DNA of 64,000 nt from Hirundichthys speculiger (lineage: Eukaryota; Chordata; Actinopteri; Beloniformes; Exocoetidae), in NCBI GenBank assembly GCA_018398805.1, contig JAGFBZ010000863.1, positions 1,552,501 to 1,616,500 on the forward strand, in the 5' to 3' direction. Position numbers and translations under genes: made by a program. The notes below the pieces were generated by a model that saw nothing but the letters and a program-made list of their open reading frames with translations, was not told where the DNA came from and searched no databases. Of this stretch, positions 11,031-22,550 are shown piece after piece; the first letter of the stretch is position 1; each line of letters starts with the position of its first letter.

Positions 11031-12710
11031 TATCACAAAGAAAAATAGATTTCCAGAAGGTAGATGAGCTGATGCAAACTGAGATGCATTTTAATTCTGG
11101 ACTGATCCTTTTGATGGTCAAAAGTTGAATGCTGACAGAATATGTGTACACATTGCTACTTGGGAAATATGAAAACTAGTTATTTAAAGATTGCTATATT
11201 ATATATTTTTTGGACTTTCAAAATCAAGGCCTGAAAAAACGAGGCTCTCAATATGCATCTGCTATGTTCACATGGGAATTAGAATTACACAAAGATGTTC
11301 TCACAATTTAGTTTTTCCTATTAAGACAATCACAGACCAATTCCAATTTCCCCCAAGAAACAAACAAAAGTAACAACATCATAATGCCACTATTTAACTG
11401 AGGTATCACAGCACTTTCAATTACAAAGCTGCCTCATTTTTTCCCATCTACTGTCAATGTTGAGCACAACTGAACCCGCATTGAGCCACCATTAAAAACA
11501 CCAACTGATTAAAAAACATTTAATTTAATAGCGAAAACAGTGCTTCCCCATTTTCAGACGTGCCATTCATCATGATGCTAGACACACAAATGCGAAAAAA
11601 CAATTTGACTCCAATTGTCGTAAGTGTTGAATCACGCTGCGAGACATGCTAAAGCTAATTTGCCAGACAAATTAGTTGGCACGATTTGAACTTCAGTGGC
11701 GAAGTTATAAAATCCCGTATGAAGTGGAAAGTGCTCCGACCGTACATTTATAGTAATTGTTTCAATGGAACCCTACTGTTAGAAGCATTTTAAACACCCA
11801 CCCCACAACCATTCGATGCGACTAGGCAACTGTCAAATGGCTTGGCTCAAGATTCCAAATATTAGAAAGACGGCTCCTTCATTCCTGTTCACGACTGGAG
11901 TCCATGTTCCCTGTGATGCCAACACATGCTGAACTGGTAGCGGTCCAGTATTTTTAGTCAAAACTGCTCCATTAAATTGTGCTGCAATATGGGGTAATAT
12001 TTAGCTTTGAATCGAGTCTAGTCCTATTCAAAGATCTGTTAGGAACATCATATGGCTTGACAAAAAAAAGACAAAACACCCTATCATACTGAAAGAAAAT
12101 ATGACTGAAACAGCATGGGAGACAATAAAAAATGATAATAAAAAAAGTAAAAAAACAAGAAACTGTTAGTGAACTCAAAGTAGTATGACTCAAGGGCAGA
12201 AATAAAACCAACAAAAGAAACAATGGAAGCAAATTTGACTGAACTGCGTAAGAAAACCTGAAAGAAGAAACACAAAGACAAAGAACATCAGAAGACAATG
12301 ACTAAACTTAAAAAACAAACAAAAAAAAAACAATAAAAACACAGAGTATGACCAGTATTTCCAACAGAGCATAGATTGTACAGCCAGTGCTAAACAGAAG
12401 AACCAAATTAAATAGAGACAACTGATGGGGATGAGTATCAAGAATTCCTTAAACCGTTCTGCTTCTTGACTGGTCAGCACCAAAGTACCATTTGTCAAAG
12501 GTCTTTGACAAAATGCACCATTATCTGTAATATTAACTCACTGTAAACATCCTCAAATGATGCAGGTTTACAAATCTGTTCACATTTTTCTCACCAGTTG
12601 TGAGGTAATCTAAAAAAAACATGCAAAGGTTGTTGTGGGCCACAAACCAACCTTAGGAAACGCTTTCAACTGTGCAACTCTGCAGAATGCTTTTTGGAAA
12701 GTAGCGAGAC
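11031..12710. other. Unassigned AT-rich sequence
   Basis: No recognisable transposon ends or domains. Open frames at 11,972-12,498 on the minus strand are artefacts of A-rich plus-strand sequence (Phe/Leu-rich translations). Confidence 0.45.
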
Positions 12711-13920
12711 TACATTGCCAAAAGTGTTTGCTCACCCATCCAAATTGTCAGAATCAGGTGTTCCAATAACTTATATGGCCAAAGGTCTTTAAATTAAGCA
12801 CCGAGGCATGCAGACTGTTTCTACAAACATTTATGAAAGAATGGGTCGCTCTCAGGAGCTCAGTAAATTCCACCATGGAACTGTGATAGGATGCCACCTG
12901 TGCACCAAATCCAGTCATGAAATTTCCTCGCTCCTAAATTATCCACAGTCAGCTGCCAGCTGGATTATGAGGAAATGGGAGTGTTTATGAATGACAGCAA
13001 CTCAACCATGAAGTGGTAGGCCATGTAAACTGACGGAGTGGGATCAGTGGATGCTTAAGCGCATAGTACAAAGAGGTCACCAACCTTTTGCAGAGTCAAT
13101 CACTACAGACTTAGTGGGGCCAAACTTAATGGGGCCTTCAGATTAGCTCAACAGCAGTGCAGAGAGCTTCATGAATGGATTTCCATGGTCGAGCAGCTGC
13201 ATCCAAGCCATACATCACCAAGTGCAATGCAAAGCGCTGGATGCAGTGGTGTAAAGCAGCCACCACTGGACTCTAGAGCAGTGGAGGAACGTTCTCTGGA
13301 GTGATGAATCACACTTCTCCATCTGGCAATCTGATGGAAGAGTCTGGGTTTGGTGGTTGCCAGGAGAACGGTACTTGCCTGACTGGATTGTGCCAAGTGT
13401 AAAGTTTGGTGGAGGGTATGGTGTGGGGTTGTTTTTCAGGAGCTGGGCTTGGCCCCTTAGTTCCAGTGAAAGGAACTCTGAATGCTTCAGCATACCAAGA
13501 CATTTTGGACAATTCCATGCTCCCAACTTTGTGGGAACAGTTTAGAGCTGGCCCCTTCCTCTTCCAACAGGACTGTGCACCAGTGCACAAAGCAAGGTCC
13601 ATAAAGACATGGATGGCAGAGTCTGGTGTGGATGAATTTGACTGGCATGCAGAGAGTCCTGACCTCAACCCAATAGAACCCCTTTGGGATGAATTAGAAT
13701 TAGAGCCAGGCCTTCTCAGCCAACATCAGTGTTTGACCCAACAAAAGCACTTATGGAAAAATCCCCATAAACACTCCTAAACCTTATGGACAGCCTTCCC
13801 AGAAGAGTTGAAGCTGTTCTAGCTGCAAAGGGTGGACCCACATCATATTGATTAGGAATGGGATGTCACTAAAGCTCATATGTGAGTCAAGGCAGGTGAG
13901 CGAATACTTTTGGCAATATA
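12711..13920 (+). mobile_element. Tc1-like transposon with both terminal repeats
   Basis: Terminal inverted repeats at 12,711-12,736 and 13,895-13,920 agree at about 23 of 26 positions and are bounded by TA, as in Tc1/mariner insertions. The length of 1,210 bp is normal for one transposase gene. The coding region is broken, so the copy cannot move by itself. Confidence 0.88.
12841..13790 (+). pseudogene. Tc1-like transposase, frameshifted
   Basis: The N-terminal helix-turn-helix begins MGRSQELSKFHHGTVIG at 12,841 and meets a stop at 12,988. Downstream in other frames: first catalytic Asp in WSDESHFSIW (Asp codon 13,303), a frameshift near 13,415, the [16 protein letters not shown] region, second Asp in [10 protein letters not shown], and Glu in [15 protein letters not shown]. 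The DD34E residues survive but the reading frame does not. It represents a cut-and-paste transposase acting on the flanking terminal repeats. Confidence 0.85.
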
Positions 13921-14408
13921 GTGTATGTCTATACTGCAGCATACTGGCTCTGGAGTTGTTGAGTTTTGCCAACATACAGTTGCAACCATGCCAACTTCAT
14001 CATGTTAAGGGACACACACACGCAAATGCATCTAAATGTGGTCATTTTAAGGCACCAACTATTAGCCTTTGAAAGATGAGTAAAAAACTCAGTTGTCACC
14101 AAGTTTATTTTTAAACATTTTCAGCCTTTGCCTCCACTAAACTCACTCTGTGTAGTACTCGAGCATGCTTGAATAGAAACTTGGAGATCACCACCATATG
14201 CAGTGTTGCTGCTTTTTAATTCTTATTAATAACTTGCTGGAAAACATTTAAGTAAAGAGCCAACATTTGCGCAATATCCATCTTGCTTGACTGATTAACT
14301 TATTTAACACAATTTTGCTGTGTTTGGATGAGTGGAGAGAATGGAACTGTAGCTTAATTTAAGACACTTTCACAGAGACCATGGTTTAAAGATGCACTCT
14401 CCCTCTTC
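13921..14408. other. Unassigned sequence
   Basis: No feature recognised between the Tc1-like element and the next transposon fragment. Confidence 0.45.
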
Positions 14409-14958
14409 ATTCCGCCTCCACTCCACTCCCATCCTTGAGAGGGACCATCCAGCTTGTTATCAGCAGACAGTTCAAAAGCCTGCATCTTTGATGGTATTGG
14501 GTTGCATTAGTGCCAATGGTGTGGGCAGCTGACACATCTGGAAAGACATCATCAATGCTGAAGAGTACATAAAGGTTTTAGAGCAACACATGCTCCCACC
14601 CAGAAGACATGTCTTTCAGGGAAGGCCTATATATTTCAGCAAGACAATGCTAAACTACATAGTGCATCTGTGACAACACCATGGCTTCACAAGAGGAGAG
14701 TCTGGGTGTTGAACTAGTCCGCCTGCAGTCCAGACTTTTCATGAATAGAAAAAAATCAAATAAAAAAATCCAGCAACAAAGGCCTGGGACTCTTGAGCAG
14801 CTATAATCATCCATCAAACAAAAATGGGGCAACATTCCTCTCCTAAAACTTCAGCATCTGGGCCCTGATCATACACCTCCCGCTAACACTATCCGCTTTG
14901 CCGACTCCTTTATTCACGTTGTAGGTGTGGCAATGGGCGTGTCTTTTGCACTTTCCGC

Positions 14959-15017
14959 AAACTCGGTATCTTGCGATCGCGGGTTTAGGTAGCAGGTGGT
15001 CGCAAGATACCGAGTTT
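14959..15017. repeat. Perfect 18-bp inverted repeat
   Basis: Arms at 14,959-14,976 (AAACTCGGTATCTTGCGA) and 15,000-15,017 with a 23-base loop, inside the inserted element. Confidence 0.9.
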
Positions 15018-15639
15018 CCGAAAAGCGCAACCTGCATGTCGGCGCGTAAAAGAGCGCATCCAAATAGCATAAATGTGCGTCCACCTGGTCACATGTGGAC
15101 ATGCACAAACAACTCTACCTCTCGATTACGCATCACCATATTACCTGCATACGTTTTTAGTCTCTTGAGGGCATAGGATGTCTGGTCAGCAGTTGTGGTG
15201 GATGTGGGAATAGTCACTGACAGACACGTCAGTCTGTACAGCTGTGTCATGATCTCATCCAGATGTTTGCTGTGGAGGAAACGAGGAGATCACAGAACAC
15301 TGTTGTGGATTTTCTTGTACTGTGCACGTATCCCTTCGTGCACTGGCCCTCTCCTTGCGCTCAGAGCACCCGAGATGCGCTCAGTGGTAGAAAGTAGATG
15401 TCATCATACCTGTTTCTCTGGCTCAATGCTCATCCAATGCTTTGTTTTGTAGTATTTTAAAAAGCACATCAGCTGCGCCAAGACGCACAGCCATGTGTCT
15501 CGGGTTAGAGGTTAGGGTTAGGGTGCGACTGCTGAGAATATGTTCTCGTGGCTCTGCCTGACAGTATTTACCGAGAGCACACCAACTATCTGAGACTTTC
15601 AGGTAGCCGATAGGAATTGTCTGTGTAAAAATATTTTTA

Positions 15640-16055
15640 CCTCCTCCACGGAGGTAATGTTTTTGCCAGCGTTTATCTGTCTGTTTGTCTGTCTGTGTAC
15701 AAGATAACTCAAAAAGTTATGGATGGATTTTGATAAAAATTTCAGAAGTTTTAGAAATGTGAAAAGGAAGAACTGATTTTTAATTTTGGCTGTGATCTGG
15801 AAGAAATCCTGGATTTTGGATCACTTTAAAATTTTTGATAACATTGCGGTCAATGGGGCCAGAAATTTTGTTTCCCAATATCTACATTAGTTATTGCCCA
15901 AAACCCATGAAATTTCATTCAGGGAAATATTAAATTTCAGAGGCTGATCCAGCTCTGATCCAGAACGCGGATTTTATCGCAATCTGTAAATCGCTATATG
16001 GGAGAACTGTTGTGCTTGGCGGAGGTCTGCGCTCTCCAAGTGCATTTCTAGTTAA
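15640..16055. repeat. Dispersed repeat of a widespread aquatic-animal type
   Basis: Begins CCTCCACGGAGGTAATG and contains CAAGATAACTCAAAAAGTTA, a motif I recognise as a high-copy dispersed repeat in fishes and marine invertebrates. It ends near GGCGGAGGTCTGCGCTCTCC. No coding capacity. Family not assigned. Confidence 0.5.
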
Positions 16056-16172
16056 GAAATACTTTCCTGGAAGCTCACTGGCTCTTTTTTTTAGCAGTTT
16101 GTTGAAACTTTTTGGAGTACAAAAAAAAATAATTAAATCATTTGCTCCACATGAGTTAGAGATAGTTATGTA

Positions 16173-17331
16173 CAGTAATCCCCCACACTTCGCGGTTAAT
16201 GAGGGCTGTGACCCCCCGCTCTTAGGTGAAAACCGCGATGTGGATGTACATGTACGTGCAAACGCAAAATCTACGGAAGGTACACTCAATTTGACGATCT
16301 TTCCTCTGTGCGTAGCTGACGAGAGCAAGAGATGGGAGATGCGGGGACAGCGTTGCCAGGTGGGAAATGAAGGATTATCGTACCAGAGACTCAAAATTAT
16401 TGTATTTTGAGGGAAATTATTGTACATCTGTCATAAGCAAAAAATAACAAGCCCAATGATGCGCTGTAGTCAAATCTAATCACTCTAGTGATAAATAGCA
16501 TCCCAGGGGCACGCACAGCTTCGTGGGGTCAGTACGGAATGGGTTAACGGCACCACATCAGCACAAGCTTACAGTTGTGTTAGACTAATGTGTCCCCCAA
16601 AAAACAAATTAGAGGTGGGAACTAAGAGCCAATTTATGAGACCTGGAGGAGATTTTGGAGAGTAAATTTTTTCCCCTTGCTTATTCTCTTCTGCTTAAAC
16701 TCTGTTTCAATCTCGCTCTCTCAACTTCCTGACATGCTCCTGACTGAGGGTCTCGTGGGGCGCGCGCAGCTGACCATTCAGCCAATCATGCTCGTTGTTC
16801 TGAGACAAACACTCGTATCTCACGCTCAGCAAAGCACGATTGGCTGGAAACATGTCACATGAGAACAGATGCCTTCAAGGTTCACAAAAAACTCTCCGGC
16901 AGACAGTTGCGACAGGCTATACTTTGAAATTGTCAAATTATTGTGCATTTGGCATTTTTTTGGATAATTGATCGTACATCATACAGAGGTCCCAAGTTAT
17001 CATACAAATACGATAATTATTGTACACCTGGCAATGCTGTGTGGGGACGCGTGTCAGCCAGTCAGCGTACAGACAACCGACGGGACAGTAATGCCCGTCA
17101 TAGCAGCCAATCACAGGCCTTGATATTAGTTCATGTGGCCTCCTTGTCAGCTCTTGTTGCTTCCCGAGACTCGTTCTTGATGTGATGGGTTTCGCTTCAG
17201 CCTCGCGCACTTCGTTTGATTATTTTTTCAAATTTAAAAAAAAAAAAAAATTTTTTATATGAATATTTTTGAAACTTTCGCAATGTACTGAGACCGCGAT
17301 TGCTGAGACCGTGTTGTGTGGGTGATTACTG
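16173..17331. mobile_element. pogo/Tigger-type MITE, split by a hAT element
   Basis: The left end CAGTAATCCCCCACACTTCG follows TA at 16,171-16,172. The right end GTGATTACTG precedes TA at 17,332-17,333. The two parts (16,173-16,347 and 17,040-17,331) are the reverse complement of the intact 466-bp copy at 57,931-58,396. The right end carries an extra dozen bases (TTGCTGAGACCG) relative to that copy. No coding sequence. Confidence 0.85.
16348..17039. mobile_element. Non-autonomous hAT element
   Basis: Terminal repeats CAGCGTTGCCAGGTG at 16,348-16,362 and CACCTGGCAATGCTG at 17,025-17,039 (14 of 15 when one is reversed). It is flanked by an 8-bp target duplication, TGCGGGGA (16,340-16,347) and TGTGGGGA (17,040-17,047), one mismatch. 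The 692 bp carry no transposase. Removing it restores the sequence of the pogo-type MITE at 57,931. Confidence 0.85.
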
Positions 17332-17875
17332 TATATATCAGTGCAGAGGAGGAGGAGAAAGGAAGAGGAGGAAGCTCTACAGCAGAATCCCAGATGAGCT
17401 GCCCGTGAGAGCTGCTCCGATCTGGATGAAAAAACACTCCATAGCGGTTTGTGGGTAGCGGGTACGGGTTGTGGATAGCGCAACCTGCTCTTAAAGGCAA
17501 TGGCTACTGACGCACTGATTGGTTTAACAGGTGGAACGCCCTAACCATGACCATGCATAATATAGCGGTTAGCGCATGTAAGATAGCGGGCTTAGGGAGG
17601 TGGAAAATTGCGTTCTTTGCGGGGGAACACCCCTCCCGCTACCCGCTATCCCTTAATAGCAGCTTTAGGAGGTTTGGCAGAAGATCTGGCCCCTGGTGTC
17701 CTCACTTCCTCAATGTCAAAAAAAGAGGGTAAACTTAGCTCATTTTGGCTTTGATGGCAGCAACACAACAACAACAACAAAAAGTTGGAATGAGGCAAGC
17801 ATTTTCTATGAAAAGGTTAAATGTCTAACTTTCAACATATGAGTTGTTTATGTTTTCTTTATTCCACCTCCACTC

Positions 17876-18796
17876 TCTAGCTGTGGATCCACAGTCATCA
17901 CCATGAAGGCACAATATTCCCTGTATGCTTTTTCAAAGCATTCCAGCTTTCCTCAATCTGAGGACACTTCCTTTCCTCTACTTTTCATTTCATTGTCAGA
18001 AATAATAAGCTCCTAAGGCTTGTGGTATCCTTGATGCTGATTCAATGCAGCATTGAATAAATGTTTTGGTTTTTTTTTTAATCTCCCTGGTAATTACCTA
18101 AGGACAAAAACACAATCATAATTCCTTGAGTTTCCCCATCGCTGGTGGCATTTCACTGAGACTGCAGCAGGGCAGCGCTGGCACCGCTGTTTCAGGTTGT
18201 TCAGCATGGCAGCAGGGTTCATTGAGTGGATAGCACCACAGGTTGAATGACAAAGTTTGAATTGCAGCCTGTTCACCGGGCCTCCACCTCTCTGACCACT
18301 GTAATTGAAAGCCTGGTGCTTTTTGTGTTTTTTTGCTTTTTTTTATTTCTTACATTTTTCATTTTTACTTTTTTTCTGCTCTGACTTGGATAGTCATTCT
18401 GACAGAAAGGTTGTCAAAAGCAAGTTCTTTGAAATAGAGCTGAGAGTAAAAGGGCTTTGAAAGTATGGGAGCTTAAAGCCCTCATACTTTCAAAAAGGTC
18501 ATCCCAGGGATATGCTATGTCATCATTGTTATGTGTGTTCTACTCCAATGACTGTGATGAATCAAGAAATGCAATTAAATATATTAATGACTGATTGTCA
18601 CTCTGGGACCCCACAGGTCCCTAAAATGCTGTCTTTTTTTCCACTTCAGTTTAGCACAAACAAAGGTCCCACGAGGAACATTTTGGATTTATAAAATTAT
18701 AAAGTTACCAGAGAATTTTTTTATTGTGTGAGAATCATAATATTGCATGGCATGAAATTGTAATGTCTTGTTATTTTGTCATTATCCTTATAAATA
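17876..18796. other. Unassigned sequence
   Basis: No domain or transposon end recognised. Short T-rich runs near 18,070 and 18,330. Confidence 0.45.
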
Positions 18797-20229
18797 TAAC
18801 CACAATCCAAAAGAATTTGGAACATTAAGTGTAAATAAGAACAGAATGCGGTGATTTGAAAATCTCATAAATCCATATTGTATTGCCAATAAAAACGAAA
18901 AGAACTAAGACAATTTACCATTTCACGGACAATATTAGCTCATTTTGACTTCAATGGCAGCAACACATTCTCAAAAAGGTGGAACAGGCTCAGTAAAATG
19001 CTGGAAAAGTAATCGGTGTGAAAAAAAAAAAAAAAAAAAAAACAAAAACCAAGAAAAAAAAAACAAATGGAGGAGCATTTGGCAACTTAATACATTAATT
19101 GCCAACAGGTCAGTGACATGACTGGATATAAAAGGAGCATTTCAGAGAAGCAGAGCCTCTGGAATTTAAAGATGGGCAGAGGTTCATCAATCTGCAACAA
19201 ACTCCATCGAAAAAAATATTGGAATAATTTCAGAAAAATGTTTCGCAATGTGAAATTGTAAAGATTTTGAAGATCCCACCATCTAAAGAACATAATATTG
19301 TCAAAAGATTCAGAGAATCAGTTGAAGTGCCTGTGCGCAGGGGGCAAGGTCAAAACTGGATGCTTTTCCCCTCAGGCAGCACTGTAATGAAAACAGACAT
19401 GATTCTCTACTGGATATCACTCCATGGGCTCAGGAACACTTCCAGAAATCCACAAATCCAAGTTAAAACTGTATCATACAAAGAAGCTATATGTGAACAC
19501 AAACCAGAAACACTGCTGTTTTCTTTCGACCAAAGCTCATCTAAAATGGTCTGATGTGAAATGTTGTGTGATCAAATAAATCCATATGGAGATTCATGGG
19601 GATCTGCTGGAGCCTATCCCAGCTCTCTTCAGGTGAAGGGCAGGGGTACATCCTGGACAGGTTGCCAATCCATCACAAGGCCACATGTAGACAAACAACC
19701 ATGCACACTCACATCTACCAGCAATTTAGAATCACCAATTAACCTAACATGCACATTTTTGGACTGTGGGAGGAAGCCGGAGAACCTGGAGAAAACCTGG
19801 AGAAAACCCACACTAGCACAGGTGAACATGCAAAACTCCACACAGAAAGGCCCCTGCCAGGGTTTGAACCAGGAACCTCTTACTGTGAGGCAACAGTGCT
19901 AACCAGCAAGCCACTGTGCTGCCATCAAATAAATCAGAATTAATTATTTTTTTTGGAAACCATGGATGCCAAGTCCCGGAAAGATGAAAGGGAACAACCA
20001 ACTTGTTATCAGCGGACAGTTCAAAAGCCTGCATATCTGATGGTATGGAGTTGCATTAGTGTCTAGAGCATGGGTGGCTGACAATCTGGAAAGACATCAT
20101 TAATGCTGAAGATTAAATAGAGGTTTTAGAGCAGCATCTTTCAGGGATATTTCAGCAAGACAATGCTAAACAACAAATGAGTTGTTTAAGTTTTACACAG
20201 CATCCCAAATTATTTGGAACTGGGGATGT
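18797..20229 (+). mobile_element. Tc1/mariner transposon, internally deleted and split
   Basis: Both ends are present: the left starts ACCACAATCCAAAAGAATTT and the right ends AATTATTTGGAACTGGGG, an imperfect inverted pair. The transposase runs on the plus strand: the helix-turn-helix region around GGGCAGAGGTTCATCAATC, a block near 19,430 (GGGCTCAGGAACACTTCC), the first-Asp region around 19,560 where a retroposon is inserted, and CAGCAAGACAATGCTAAA (second Asp) at about 20,155. Directly after the second Asp the sequence jumps to the 3' terminal region, so the rest of the catalytic domain is deleted. Stops occur throughout. Confidence 0.8.
19583..19923 (+). mobile_element. Retroposon copy 1 with 12-bp target duplication
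   Basis: Flanked by ATCAAATAAATC at 19,571-19,582 and 19,924-19,935. Contains the string typical of a very common teleost repeat, from GGATCTGCTGGAGCCTATCC through CTCCACACAGAAAGGCCCC to CAACAGTGCTAACC. The 12-bp duplication shows retroposition. I do not know with confidence which LINE or SINE family this tail belongs to. Related copies are at 22,551 and 47,150, all in the same orientation. Confidence 0.88.
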
Positions 20230-20339
20230 TTGATGAGTGGTGTCAAATAAAATACTTTTTCATTTCTAAAAAGAACCTGAGCTCATCCATAACTGAGATC
20301 TCATCTGACACTCATTTACTCATGGCCCAACAGGTTAAC

Positions 20340-21545
20340 ATAGGCAAGGCAAGCACGTTTATTTGTATAGCATTTGGCATACACAAAGGCAACTTTAAGT
20401 GCTTTATAAAGGCATTATGATGAAGATTATGAAAGAAAATAATAAAAAAAAACAGCTTAAAAATGCAAATAAAATGCATAATAAAATCGAAAATATAAAT
20501 TTAGACCAAAAACAAAGCTTAAAATAGATGAGTAATATCAGTGCAGTAATTGAAGCAGCATAAAATTAGGTGAAAAATAGGCACGGGAAAACAACAAGGT
20601 TTTCAATTTAACTTTAAATGTTGCTAGAGTTCGGATGCATTTTATATCAACAGGAGGTTTATTACATCTCTGTGCAGTATAGAAGCGAAATGTATTTTCA
20701 CCCTCTTTGATCCTTACGTAAGGTCTATCCACCTGACTGCCCCCTAAAGATCTCTTGATGCTTTCTTAGTTTATATTTTATAAGTAGATCAGAAAAGTAT
20801 TCTGGCCCCATATTATTTATTGATTTGTAAACTAACAACAACACTTTGAAGTTTACTCTGTTGGTAACTGGTAGCCAGTGTAAGGATCTCTGATCAGGAG
20901 TAATGTGCTCAGTTTTCCTGGTTCATGTTAGAACTCTGGCAGCAGCGTTCTGGATGAGCTGAAGGTGTCTAATTGTCTTTTTGGGAAGACCGGACAGAAG
21001 AGTGTAACAGCAGTCAAGTCTGCAGGAGATGAAGGCATGGATAAACTTCTTTAAATCTGCTGATATCAGATGTGTGTTTGACATGATAAAAAGCTGTACC
21101 AATTACAAACTTGATGTGGCTGCTGAATTCCAGTTCTGAGTCAATTAAAACAAAATTCCTAACCTGTACTTTTGTCTTGATATCTTCAGATTCGAGCTGG
21201 GCGGTGAATTTTATTCTTTCCATTTTATTATCAAAAAATAATTATTTCTATCTTTTTTTGATTTAACTGAAGAAAGCTCAATTGCATCGAGCTATTTACT
21301 TGCTCCGAGCGCTGACAGAATCTAATGGACCAGTTGGTGAAAAAGCCGAGTTAATCTGAGTGTCATCTGCATAGCTGTGGGAAGCAACATTGTTGTCATG
21401 TATGATGTGACCTGGGAGAAGCATGTAGAGATTGAGTAACAGAGGTCTAAGAATTGACCATTAAGAGACTCCACAGGTTAGGAAAATAAGCTCAGATTTA
21501 TGCCCACCCATGGAAACAACAAAGCTCCAACAAACATAATGTGGT
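20340..21545 (-). mobile_element. L2-like LINE fragment, 3' part of ORF2
   Basis: On the minus strand the C-terminal half of a non-LTR reverse transcriptase can be followed through several frames: a block like the one before the last RT motifs (QVRNFVLIDSELEFSSHIK, 21,014-21,223), the region with RHLQLIQNAAARVLT near 20,960, and the end TLATFKVKLKTLLF at 20,538-20,732. The 3' tail, on the minus strand, reads CTATACAAATAAACGTGCTT near 20,355. 5'-truncated and broken by shifts. Confidence 0.75.
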
Positions 21546-21566
21546 GTGTGTGTGTGTGTGTGTGTT
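21543..21566. repeat. (GT)n microsatellite
   Basis: About 12 GT units at the upstream edge of the LINE fragment. Confidence 0.9.
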
Positions 21567-21567
21567 G

Positions 21568-21999
21568 GAGTCTGATAATGGTGTTTTTATTTTGAAAATC
21601 ATTCAACTCAATCTGCCATGCATAAGTTGATGTGGCTCAGCTGTGGCTGAATGTCAAAATTGATTCTTTAGTGGAGCAAAGTGTGATTCACATTAGCCGT
21701 GCAATGCAGGTGGAATTGTCTTTTTGCTTTTGTACGTTTTCATGCTTGATGACATTTGCCATTTTCAAACAGCAGGTGTTGCTTTATTTCAATCTATTTA
21801 TTTTGATCTGACAATCAAACAGACCCCTAAGACATGCAATTGTGCTAATTTTATTTACTTAATAAATAATAAACATAATAACATAATAAATATAAACAAA
21901 TAACAAATATTTTAATCAAACATAAAAAAATAATCAACCAATTACAAAATTAATTCAAATGATTAAACTAGTAAAATAAAATTAAATAAAGACAGCTAA
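21568..21999. other. Very AT-rich stretch
   Basis: Runs of AATAAA-like A/T sequence at 21,850-22,000; no gene or family recognised. Confidence 0.5.
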
Positions 22000-22425
22000 A
22001 AGTCAACATATTAGGTAGTCCTGAAAACAGAAATGGAAGGGGCCTGTCTCGCCATCAGGGGCAGATCATTCCACATTTTTGGTGCGACAGCTGCAAAAGC
22101 TTCTCTGAGCTTACTCTTTGTTTTGGCCACATTCAGGAACAACTGATCAGCTGACCCTGAGAGAGCGGGAGGGCATGTAAGAACGTAGCAGCTCAGAGAG
22201 GTAGGGCAGGGCTGGACCATTTACGGACTTAAAAGACAATTAAAAATAAATAAAAATTGATCCTAAAATGCACAGGCAGCCAGTGCAAAGAAGCTAAAAT
22301 GGACAAAATATGGTCTTGTTTCCTGTGTTGACAGCCTACTGAACAGGAAGTGTCATAGCACAGTTGCTTTTTACAAGGGGCTATCAAAGTATATCCAGCT
22401 GGGTAATTTAGTACCTCCCCCACAC
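22000..22425 (-). mobile_element. L2-like LINE fragment, RT C-terminus
   Basis: Two minus-strand frames in tandem match the end of LINE ORF2: HILSILASLHWLPVHFRINF upstream (22,229-22,423), then SADQLFLNVAKTKSKLREAF and APKMWNDLPLMARQAPSISVF (22,011-22,220). A frame break separates them. Catalytic motifs are not included. Confidence 0.75.
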
Positions 22426-22550
22426 AACTTAAAGGTGAAAAATGACAACATAATTGTTTTTATTTTCAATGACTTGTACATTAAAAACTTCAGAATTACT
22501 TACAGGGTACTTAGTTTCATGACTATTGAATCCTTTACACAGGTTGATAC

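Larger units (their letters stand above)
14860..17693. mobile_element. Inserted element, possibly PIF/Harbinger-like
   Basis: Sits exactly where the Tc1/mariner fragment is split. The ends read GGCCCTGATC at the left and GATCTGGCCC at the right, an imperfect inverted pair, with CTG on both flanks as a possible 3-bp target duplication. No transposase is visible. The interior contains an 18-bp hairpin, a dispersed repeat and the pogo-type MITE. The superfamily is a guess from the 3-bp duplication. Confidence 0.42.
14424..17860 (+). mobile_element. Tc1/mariner fragment carrying nested insertions
   Basis: 14,424-14,859 and 17,694-17,860 are two parts of one Tc1/mariner family copy (same family as 18,797-20,229). 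The left part holds transposase sequence from GGACCATCC through CAGCAAGACAATGCTAAA to CTCCTAAAACTTCAGC. The right part holds 3' non-coding sequence. The fragment lacks its own terminal repeats but is flanked by a 15-bp direct repeat, ATTCCRCCTCCACTC, at 14,409-14,423 and 17,861-17,875 with one mismatch. Frames are interrupted by stops. In the right part a roughly 60-bp block appears inverted (see findings). Confidence 0.7.

Noticed and set aside
12084..12498. Minus-strand open frames rich in Phe and Leu
   Set aside because: They are reverse readings of A-rich sequence; no domain, signal-anchor logic or start context supports a gene.
13784..13975. Minus-strand 63-codon frame
   Set aside because: Antisense of the Tc1-like element's 3' end.
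15500..15523. TTAGGGTTAGGG, a telomere-like motif
   Set aside because: Only two exact units with one variant; too short to call an interstitial telomeric repeat.
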